Notes under the pieces: model-generated | Database searches by the model: none | What the model was told of the DNA's origin: nothing | The model's input: the letters and a program-made list of their open reading frames with translations, nothing else | Assembly: GCF_024609785.1 (NCBI RefSeq) | Contig: NZ_JANHJQ010000003.1 | Span: 60,161 to 124,160, forward strand | DNA length: 64,000 nt | DNA from: Pseudalkalibacillus decolorationis | Lineage (GTDB): Bacteria > Bacillota > Bacilli > Bacillales > Fictibacillaceae | Reading direction: 5' to 3' | In this document: piece by piece, positions 7,729-14,717 of the stretch | How positions within the stretch are numbered: the stretch's first letter is position 1 | Layout: each line of letters begins with the position of its first letter | Program-made: the position numbers and the translations under genes

Positions 7729-8742
7729 ATGTTAAAACTTGAATCACAATCTTTTTTAGAACTAGTAGGCAAAGACGCTATCGCGAAGAGAGAAGAAATT
7801 GAAAAAGTGGTCGATGAAATTTCAAATAAGGGATTCAAAAACATTTTTCTTATTGGATCTGGTGGAACAATTGCGATGATGTATCCGTATGAGTATATTC
7901 TTAAATCTAATTCATCGCTTGAAGTTCATGCTGAGATCGCAGCAGAATTAGTGGTCATGAACCATCGACACCTCAATAAGGATTCTATCTGTATCTTTGC
8001 GTCTGTCACGGGTACAACAAAAGAAACGGTGGCCGCAGCTCAATTCTGTAAAGAAAAGGGTGGTACAACCATTGGATTAGTAGCTATTTCTGGTACGCCA
8101 TTGGCAGAAGAAGTAGATTATTGCATTTCAACAGGAACGGATAAACATTCGTTTGATACATTCTTTATCCATCTATACATGCTTGCTTTTCGTTTTATTT
8201 ATAACAATGACGAATTCCCACAATACAACCAGTTTACCAATGAAGTTGCTTTACTTCCGCAAGGGATTGTCAATGCGATGGAAGCATTCGATCAAATAGC
8301 AGAACAATTTGCCATTAAACACAAGGATACTGACTATCACATGTTAGTAGGTTCCGGTAACCTCTGGGGAAACACTTACTCCTACGCCATGTGTATTCTA
8401 GAGGAAATGCAGTGGATTAAGGCAAAATCCATTCATGCTGCAGAGTTCTTCCACGGAACGCTTGAACTTGTAGAAGAAGAAACGAGTGTCGTCCTCTTGA
8501 AAGGAGAAGACGAAACCCGACCATTGGTGGATCGAGTGGAAAGATTTGCTGAAAAAATAACGAAGGAACTTACTGTCATTGATACAAAAGAATTTGCATT
8601 AGACGGAATTAGCGACGAGTTCAGGAAACACTTTGCTGTAAGCGTAAACTGGGCTGTCCTAGGCCGAATCAGCGTTTACCTTGAACGGGAAAGAAATCAT
8701 CCGTTGGAGTTGAGAAGATACTACAGAAAAGTAGAATATTAA
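7729..8742 (+). CDS. frlB: SIS-domain fructosamine-6-phosphate deglycase (FrlB-like)
   Basis: 337 residues with two SIS (sugar isomerase) domains. The first (~30-150) has FLIGSGGTIAMMYPYEY and FASVTGTTKETVAAAQFC. The second has MLVGSGNLWGNTYSYAMCILEEMQWIKAKSIHAAEFFHGTLEL, the conserved Glu/His region of GlmS- and FrlB-type enzymes. FrlB splits fructoselysine 6-phosphate into glucose 6-phosphate and lysine. The ribosome binding site is CGGAGG. It ends the cluster, ahead of a strong terminator. It could equally act on another Amadori compound such as a fructose-amino acid. Confidence 0.82.
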   Translation: MLKLESQSFLELVGKDAIAKREEIEKVVDEISNKGFKNIFLIGSGGTIAMMYPYEYILKSNSSLEVHAEIAAELVVMNHRHLNKDSICIFASVTGTTKETVAAAQFCKEKGGTTIGLVAISGTPLAEEVDYCISTGTDKHSFDTFFIHLYMLAFRFIYNNDEFPQYNQFTNEVALLPQGIVNAMEAFDQIAEQFAIKHKDTDYHMLVGSGNLWGNTYSYAMCILEEMQWIKAKSIHAAEFFHGTLELVEEETSVVLLKGEDETRPLVDRVERFAEKITKELTVIDTKEFALDGISDEFRKHFAVSVNWAVLGRISVYLERERNHPLELRRYYRKVEY

Positions 8743-8748
8743 GTCAAT

Positions 8749-8800
8749 AAGGGGCTGTCCCTAGAAGTCGGTTTTCACCGACTTATGGGACAGCCCCTTT
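8749..8800 (+). terminator. Intrinsic terminator of the frl-like cluster
   Basis: AAGGGGCTGTCCC pairs with GGGACAGCCCCTT around an inner AAGTCGG/CCGACTT stem, ending in TTT. It lies just after the deglycase stop and before the convergent oxidoreductase gene. Confidence 0.85.
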
Positions 8801-8846
8801 GATTAAACTTTTTTATAAACGATCAGACTTTATTGACTGGAAGTTC

Positions 8847-9938
8847 TCAGACTATAACTTCTTCCTCTTTCAGTGTCGCTATAGGGTGCAAGAAATAATG
8901 GTCGAAAGGGATTAACTCTTTGCCTTCTTGTACTTTGTTCACCCAGTCCGGATTGACCAATGCACTCGTTCCGATTGCGATTAGGTCAGCATCTCCCGAC
9001 TCAATGAGGAGTTTTGCTGCCTCCGGTTCTCCTAATTTGCCATTGGCGATGACGGGAAGGCCACTGTATCGCTTAGCTAGCTTGGCAAGCGTCGGTCCGT
9101 CCTCCACGAAAGCCGGGACAAACGCTTTATATTCGGTCGTATGGATGTAACTTGGGGATGCAGCCGCTAATTGTTCAAAAATAATCTTCGCATCCGTCTC
9201 TCCGTTTGCCCATTTGTGTTGAAAATCGTTTACTTTCCCTTGTGAGATGCGAACACCTACCATATAATCTGGGCCGACGACAGCACGAATGGCTTCTAGC
9301 ACTTCCACGACGATGCGGATTCGTCTCTCCGTTGAACCGCCATATTCATCTGTTCGATGGTTCGTATAATCGGTGATGAATTGATCGAGCAGGTAGCCAT
9401 TCGCTGCATGGACTTCCACCCCATCGAAGCCAATCTGCTTAGCACGGAGAGCAGATTGTGCGAAGCTGTCGATTGCTTTGCGGATTTCCTCTTGGGTCAT
9501 CTCTTTCGGAACGGCGAACTCTCCACTCCCTCCATGATCTTCGAGCTTCTTACCCACCGGTTTTACTGCTGACGGAGCGATTGGCGTAAATCTGTCATGC
9601 TGAACAAGTGCACCCGCATGCATTAACTGTGCGACAATTTTTCCTCCTTCTCGTTGAACCGCCTGAACGACAGGTCTCCACGACTCAGCTTGTGCATCAT
9701 TGGCTATGCCGGGTTGGTTCTCATAACTTTGACTGTTCACTGTATCGGGATAGATGCCTTCCGTGATAATGAGACCGAAACCACCTTTCGCAAAACGGGT
9801 ATAATAACGGACCATACGTTCATTTGCGAGCCCGGACGGTTCTGCACTTGTTCGGGTCATTGGCGATAATACCACCCGATTCGGCAATTTCAGGGACTCT
9901 AATTGGAATGTAGAAAAAAGATTGGAATATTTACTCAT
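8847..9938 (-). CDS. Old Yellow Enzyme family NADH:flavin oxidoreductase
   Basis: 363 residues, FMN-binding TIM barrel. Visible signatures: LPNRVVLSPMTRTSAEPSGLAN, IITEGIYPD, IVAQLMHAGAL, the HAANGYLLDQFITDYTNHRTDEYGGSTERR block (His/Asn pair for substrate carbonyl binding), VGVRIS, and the phosphate-binding VIANGKL...ADLIAIGTSALVNPDW. These soluble enzymes reduce activated alkenes, nitro compounds or quinones. The start has GGAGGA upstream. It is divergent from a LysR gene, which probably controls it. The physiological substrate cannot be told from sequence. Confidence 0.88.
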   Translation of the reverse strand: MSKYSNLFSTFQLESLKLPNRVVLSPMTRTSAEPSGLANERMVRYYTRFAKGGFGLIITEGIYPDTVNSQSYENQPGIANDAQAESWRPVVQAVQREGGKIVAQLMHAGALVQHDRFTPIAPSAVKPVGKKLEDHGGSGEFAVPKEMTQEEIRKAIDSFAQSALRAKQIGFDGVEVHAANGYLLDQFITDYTNHRTDEYGGSTERRIRIVVEVLEAIRAVVGPDYMVGVRISQGKVNDFQHKWANGETDAKIIFEQLAAASPSYIHTTEYKAFVPAFVEDGPTLAKLAKRYSGLPVIANGKLGEPEAAKLLIESGDADLIAIGTSALVNPDWVNKVQEGKELIPFDHYFLHPIATLKEEEVIV

Positions 9939-10049
9939 ATTGAATTCCTCCTATAGTTTACCGTGGCAGCGCAATTTTTTGCCACCGACGCGATTTGTTT
10001 TATTAATATTATTGTATTCCATTAACTCCATATAATAAAATGATTAATA

Positions 10050-10065
10050 TTGATATACCCATCAA
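10050..10065. promoter_or_regulatory. LysR-type box between the oxidoreductase and LysR genes
   Basis: TTGATATACCCATCAA has TTGAT/ATCAA arms around a short spacer and fits the T-N11-A pattern of LysR boxes. It lies in the 157-bp divergent intergenic region, close to the LysR start. Binding is inferred. Confidence 0.45.
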
Positions 10066-10095
10066 AATTATTGATGTGTAATTGGAGGGTTTCCT

Positions 10096-10962
10096 ATGGA
10101 GTTAACCGATTTAAAAGTGTTTATGGCGATCATAGAGGAGGGCAGCATAACCCGTGCGGCAGAGAAACTGGGCTACGTTCAGTCGAACATTACAATGCGG
10201 GTTCGCAAGATGGAGTCGGAGCTTGGCACCCAGCTTTTTCAGAGAAATCCGAAAGGCGTAATTCCAACTGAGAAGGGGCTCGTCTTCAGCACTTATGCCT
10301 CGAATATTTTGCTTAAGATGGAGGAGGCCATGAGGGCTGTAAAAGAACCAGATTACCCATGTGGGCCGCTTGTGATCGGTGTTGTGGAGACGGTCGCTTC
10401 CTCTGGACCATTTATTCGCGCGTTATCCAAGTTTCAAAGCAAATACCCCGAAGTTGCGTTATCACTGATCACTGGGACGTCGCCGCTTAATTACGAGAAA
10501 GTGTTGAACGGCCAGTTGGATGGCGCTTTCTTTACTGGCGAATTTGACTTATCCCAGTTTCAAGTCGCCTATGAGATTCGAGAAGAAGTCGTCCTTCTGA
10601 CTGCCGCTGATGGAAATGAACCTTCAATTTTTCCGGATGTTGAGAATGCAGCATGGGTTGTATTTTCGAAGGGCTGCCCTTTACGTGCAACTATCGAAGA
10701 TTGGCTTCACGACGTCGGTGCAACCCCCACGAACATCGTTGAGATCAGCACGCTGGAGACGATGCTGAACTGCGTACGAGCAGGAATCGGGTACTCGCTT
10801 CTAACCAAATCGGCCGTTGCTTTGAGCGATGATCGCGTAAGGGCTCATCCGGTTCCGGAACAGTACCGATTCGCAACAACGCGACTGGTTTTCCGAAAAG
10901 AACAGTTTCATAGCAAAACGTTCTCTGCATTTGCAGACTGTGTCAGAGAGACGGGAATTTGA
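10096..10962 (+). CDS. LysR-family transcriptional regulator
   Basis: 288 residues. The N-terminal helix-turn-helix reads MELTDLKVFMAIIEEGSITRAAEKLGYVQSNITMRVRKMESELGTQLF in sequence order (quoted in parts: SITRAAEKLGYVQSN is the recognition region). The C-terminal substrate-binding domain (~90-285) has the usual GPLVIGVVETVASS opening. It is divergent from the Old Yellow Enzyme gene and likely activates it in response to an electrophile or aromatic compound. The following 209 bases to the next gene show no other feature. Confidence 0.88.
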   Translation: MELTDLKVFMAIIEEGSITRAAEKLGYVQSNITMRVRKMESELGTQLFQRNPKGVIPTEKGLVFSTYASNILLKMEEAMRAVKEPDYPCGPLVIGVVETVASSGPFIRALSKFQSKYPEVALSLITGTSPLNYEKVLNGQLDGAFFTGEFDLSQFQVAYEIREEVVLLTAADGNEPSIFPDVENAAWVVFSKGCPLRATIEDWLHDVGATPTNIVEISTLETMLNCVRAGIGYSLLTKSAVALSDDRVRAHPVPEQYRFATTRLVFRKEQFHSKTFSAFADCVRETGI

Positions 10963-11171
10963 TTGAAATTATCTAATATGCATTTTTAGTTAACATAAAA
11001 ATTTATTATATGAGGTTAGCAAAAGTTTAATAGTACGAGGAACCACCTAACCAACGTTGTATTTCAGTCTTCTCATAATACTCTCATTATTTTCTAATCC
11101 CCTTCTCTCTATTTACTCATTTTCAATTGGTAGATTCAAAGTAAGAAATATTTACCAAGGAGGGGTTACAG

Positions 11172-12392
11172 TTGAGAGTTGTAATGATACCGTCTGGGTT
11201 TAAAGAATGTTTAGATGCGGAGGAAGTAGCTGCAGCAATGGAAAAGGGAGCTCGACACTTTGTTCGGTCCATGGACATTGAGGTGATACCTATGATTGAT
11301 GGCGGGGAAGGATTTGCAAAGGCCATTATTAAGATAAAGGGAGGGGAATTGATTTATAAAGAAGTGACCGGTCCGATAGGGGAGAGAATTTTAACTTACT
11401 TTGGCGTTTTTGTTGAGAATGGTAAACGAATAGCCGTGATCGAAATGGCAGCAGTTGCTGGCTTAAAGCTTGTACCATTTCATCGAAGAAATCCATTAAA
11501 GACGACTTCCTACGGTGTCGGAGAATTGATTCTATCTGCACTCGACATAGGTGTTGACAGTATCCTAATCGGTTGTGGTGATTCCGGTACATCCGATGGT
11601 GGTGCAGGTATGGCCCAAGCATTAGGGGTTCAATTTTTGGATAAAGAACACCAAGCTTTGACCATTAACGGGGGAGGGGATCTGTTAGAAGTTGACTTTA
11701 TTGATACGACAAACCTTGATCAACGATTGCGTAACATTAACATAGATGTTGCATGCAACTGGCAAAATGTTTTGTGTGGGGAAAAGGGAGTTGCACGTGT
11801 CTTTGGTCCTCAAAAAGGAGCGACAAAAGAACAAGTCGAACAATTATCATTAGCGTTAGAGTATTATGCACTGTTAATTCAGGAGGTAATGAAGATAGAT
11901 GTTCGATCTTTACCAGGCAGTGGAGCATCTGGCGGATTAGGTGCGGGCCTGGTCGCATTTGCAGGGGCAGCTTTATATCCCCGATTTGATATTATTAGGA
12001 ACTTTATTAATATTGAACAAGCGATTGCAACTGCGGATGTCGTGATCACAGCAGAGGGAAGCTTAGATTTCCAAACCCTAAACGGAAAAATTCCGTCAGA
12101 GGTTGCCCGAATTGCTAAAAAACACAATGTGCCAGTCATTATCATAACAGGAACGATCGGTAATGGAGCAAATTTAAATTATAATGTCGGGATTGACGCT
12201 TTTTTAAGTATTACTCAAAAGCCAATATCGTTAAAAGAAGCGATGAGAAAAGCACCCCAATGGATTGAAGAATGTACAGAGTCCGTATTAAGGCAGATTA
12301 CCATCGGATTACACATTGCTGAAAAAAAGGGTACATTAATTGATATACAGGGTGGACGGACACCAGAAACAATAAATGGATACATACGTTGA
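11172..12392 (+). CDS. glxK: Glycerate kinase (GarK/GlxK family)
   Basis: 406 residues. It has the family N terminus VVMIPSGFKECLDAEEVAAAM, the motif MIDGGEGFAKAI, the glycine-rich GCGDSGTSDGGAGMAQALG, and LPGSGASGGLGAGLVAFAGA. The type I/II glycerate kinase fold phosphorylates D-glycerate to 2- or 3-phosphoglycerate, feeding glycolysis. The start is TTG behind AAGGAGGGG. At ~380 residues the family norm is slightly exceeded by a C-terminal tail after the core. Its stop overlaps the transporter start (TGATG), which implies translational coupling and uptake of glycerate or a close relative. Confidence 0.88.
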   Translation: MRVVMIPSGFKECLDAEEVAAAMEKGARHFVRSMDIEVIPMIDGGEGFAKAIIKIKGGELIYKEVTGPIGERILTYFGVFVENGKRIAVIEMAAVAGLKLVPFHRRNPLKTTSYGVGELILSALDIGVDSILIGCGDSGTSDGGAGMAQALGVQFLDKEHQALTINGGGDLLEVDFIDTTNLDQRLRNINIDVACNWQNVLCGEKGVARVFGPQKGATKEQVEQLSLALEYYALLIQEVMKIDVRSLPGSGASGGLGAGLVAFAGAALYPRFDIIRNFINIEQAIATADVVITAEGSLDFQTLNGKIPSEVARIAKKHNVPVIIITGTIGNGANLNYNVGIDAFLSITQKPISLKEAMRKAPQWIEECTESVLRQITIGLHIAEKKGTLIDIQGGRTPETINGYIR

Positions 12393-13792
12393 TGAATCAA
12401 CTATCAAAAAAAACATTCGTTATGATAGCTGTCCACATTCTATTCGTATTGTTCGTTTTGGTCATTGATGATCTAGACTATCAAGCAAAGGTTTCTTTCA
12501 TAGCTTTCTTATCAGCAATGACGTTTTGGACTACTACGAAAATACCCGCTGGCTTTGTGGCAGTTATGGTCATTGTGTTTATTATCTTTATGAGGGCAGC
12601 GGATGCTGAATTGTTATATCAATCTCTGGCTGAGGAAGTTGTGTGGTTGATGATTGGTGCTTTTATTATGGGGGAAGCTGTTAAACAGTCAGGGCTCGCA
12701 GAACGATTCATACGTTTCTTATTGAATCAATCCAATCAAAAAAGCACTATGATTTTCTCAATAACAAAGGCTCTATTCGTATCAGCATTTTTCATCCCAT
12801 CTACATCAGGACGGGCTGCCATATCAATGCCAATCATTAAACAATTAAGCAAAAGCCTTCATTCTAGTAAAGAACGACGTGCATTGGCAATTATCGTACC
12901 GGTCATTATATTAATGAGCACATCAGCCACATTAATAGGTGCTGGGTCTCATTTAATAGGGATTGGTTTACTCGAAACTGCTACTGATCAATCTATTTCT
13001 TATACTCAATGGTTGATATGGGGTGTGCCTTTTACCATCTTTATCACCCTATCCACACTTATGATTACAAAATGGATGTTGTGGCCGAAAAATACAAGGA
13101 AGGAGATAGAGAGCATACGGTCGGAAGGTAGGAACTTAGGAAAACAATCGATGGATATGAAGGAAAAAAAGGTGTTGGTCCTAATTTCCTTGTTAATGTT
13201 TGCATGGATGACCCAAGGGATTCACGGTTATGAAATAGGATTTATCACAATGGCGGGGGCGTTGGTATTTATGTTTCCGAAATTTGGGGTTCTTAGTTGG
13301 AAGCAAGGAATGCAATCAGTTTCCTGGCATTTAGTCCTATTTGTCGCTGCAGCTACAGCCCTTGGGAAAGTTACTGTTGATACAGGGGTAGTAGGTTGGG
13401 TTGAAAAAGAAATACTTAGTTTCCTGCATTTGTTCGTAAATGCACCAGAATGGATTATTGTATTTATGATCTTACTGATTTCGGTTACGAGTCATTTATA
13501 TATTCATTCTCATACAACTCGTGCTGTTATTTTTATTCCAAGTTTAATCGTATTTAGTCAATCAATAGGGATTAATCCTTCAACGGTTGTCTTTTTAAGT
13601 TTAATTGGTATGAATTATTGTGTTACATTTCCTGTTAGTTCAAAGGCATTGCTTATTTTTTATGAAGAAGACGAACTCTCATTTGATGCCAAACAGCTAG
13701 TTAAACTTAGCACCATTCTTATGCCACTTTATATACTCATGATGATACTATTCTATTTTACTTATTGGCAATGGACAGGAATGCACATATAA
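12392..13792 (+). CDS. DASS (SLC13) family anion transporter
   Basis: 466 residues with about 11-12 hydrophobic segments. It belongs to the divalent anion:sodium symporter / CitT group: AEEVVWLMIGAFIMGEAVKQSGLAERFI, then FIPSTSGRAAISMPI (the first SNT-like substrate loop) and a second half with LVLFVAAATALGKVTVDTGVVGW and SVTSHLYIHSHTTRAVIFIPSL. The ATG overlaps the kinase stop by one base. An upstream in-frame TTG is less likely. Coupling to glycerate kinase suggests import of glycerate, tartronate or a related hydroxy acid; this is inference. Confidence 0.8.
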   Translation: MNQLSKKTFVMIAVHILFVLFVLVIDDLDYQAKVSFIAFLSAMTFWTTTKIPAGFVAVMVIVFIIFMRAADAELLYQSLAEEVVWLMIGAFIMGEAVKQSGLAERFIRFLLNQSNQKSTMIFSITKALFVSAFFIPSTSGRAAISMPIIKQLSKSLHSSKERRALAIIVPVIILMSTSATLIGAGSHLIGIGLLETATDQSISYTQWLIWGVPFTIFITLSTLMITKWMLWPKNTRKEIESIRSEGRNLGKQSMDMKEKKVLVLISLLMFAWMTQGIHGYEIGFITMAGALVFMFPKFGVLSWKQGMQSVSWHLVLFVAAATALGKVTVDTGVVGWVEKEILSFLHLFVNAPEWIIVFMILLISVTSHLYIHSHTTRAVIFIPSLIVFSQSIGINPSTVVFLSLIGMNYCVTFPVSSKALLIFYEEDELSFDAKQLVKLSTILMPLYILMMILFYFTYWQWTGMHI

Positions 13793-13808
13793 TTTTTGCA
13801 TTAAAGTT

Positions 13809-14085
13809 CGTGTTCAAAAAGGAGGATAAAAAGAGCCGAATTTTATGAAGTTCAACTAAATTCGTCACGTCCTGTGACAACGTTGAACTGACTCACATCG
13901 TGTGAGCCCGAGGCGCGAAAAGTCTCGAGGACCGGAACGTATGCTATTAATACGTGAGGACCGAAACGACCGAGCACAAGAATATTCTACGGAAGCGATG
14001 CCTCGCACGCAGGAAAAGCGTACTCCTTTTCCAAGGAACGAAGAAATTTGACAGCTATTTTTACCGGACTTTTTGAACAACCTCT
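13809..14085 (+). repeat. Inverted-terminal-repeat element, long form (copy A)
   Basis: The ends GTTCAAAAAG and CTTTTTGAAC are perfect inverted repeats. Internally there are palindromes GTCACGTCCTGTGAC and CTCACATCGTGTGAG. The same element occurs as a short form at 23253-23381 and inverted at 47733-48074. No transposase is encoded, so it looks like a non-autonomous MITE-type element. It lies between the transporter stop and a downstream terminator-like hairpin. Confidence 0.7.
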
Positions 14086-14103
14086 TAAAATGAGCAAACG
14101 AAT

Positions 14104-14146
14104 AGATAGGAGTACTTAATGTAGTTTACGAGGCTCCTATCTACTT
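14104..14146 (+). terminator. Probable terminator of the glycerate kinase/transporter unit
   Basis: AGATAGGAG pairs with CTCCTATCT across a 21-base loop, followed by ACTTTTCT. It lies about 310 bases after the transporter stop. The element at 13809-14085 may have inserted between the gene and its original terminator. Confidence 0.5.
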
Positions 14147-14206
14147 TTCTAGTTCTAAATTGTAGGAATCTTATCAGTATCTACGTAGCCTTAATCACTT
14201 TTGTAA

Positions 14207-14422
14207 TTATTGTAAAAATAAAGAGAAACCATCCTCAGGGGGATCGTTATTAAAAGTAAAGTCATTAATTTTATCTTGCCATACCATTTCTAAAACCATT
14301 CTATGCTCAAGTACATAATCATTAAGAAATGTCTTTTGATTTTCGGAACTTAATCCTAAGAATCCTTTTGTAACGGTGTGACTCAGGGTTTTTACAAAAT
14401 GACTAAACCAATATATGAACAA
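14207..14422 (-). CDS. Hypothetical short ORF, possibly a gene remnant
   Basis: 71 codons beginning MFIYWFSHFVKTLSH and ending GFSLFLQ. There is no Shine-Dalgarno motif ahead of the ATG, and the middle (LSSENQKTFLNDYVLEHRM) reads like an amphipathic helix of a larger protein. I recognise no family. It sits between repeat elements and may be a C-terminal fragment of a lost gene rather than a working one. Confidence 0.25.
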   Translation of the reverse strand: MFIYWFSHFVKTLSHTVTKGFLGLSSENQKTFLNDYVLEHRMVLEMVWQDKINDFTFNNDPPEDGFSLFLQ

Positions 14423-14446
14423 TATGCATCAAGAAAAGACATGAAA

Positions 14447-14491
14447 AACAAGAGGTTCTCATTTCAAGAATCGAGAACCTCTTGTTTTGTT
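14447..14491 (+). terminator. Strong intrinsic terminator hairpin
   Basis: AACAAGAGGTTCTC pairs perfectly with GAGAACCTCTTGTT, followed by TTGTTTT. The T-tract runs directly into a copy of the 94-bp dispersed repeat. Confidence 0.75.
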
Positions 14492-14585
14492 TTACACGTT
14501 AAGAAAGTATAAAAATACTTTCTATAGTATAAGGGCAACTAAGGCTCACCCTGCGCCAAAGGCTTGGCATTGCCAAGTTTTCTTT
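14492..14585 (+). repeat. ~94-bp terminator-associated dispersed repeat, copy 3
   Basis: It begins TTACACGTTAAGAAAGTA exactly at the T-run of the preceding hairpin and ends GCCAAGTTTTCTTT. It is slightly diverged in the middle (AAGGGCAACTAAGGCTCACC). Same orientation as all other copies. Confidence 0.8.
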
Positions 14586-14717
14586 AAATTCTAATACACT
14601 TTCTTCGTAAATGCCCCTTTTAAGGTAAACTTTCTCTCACTCGCAGGAATTTCAACCTAGTAGTATATCACTAAACCCCTGTGCTATTTTCACAAATACG
14701 GTTTGGCCAAGGGACGG

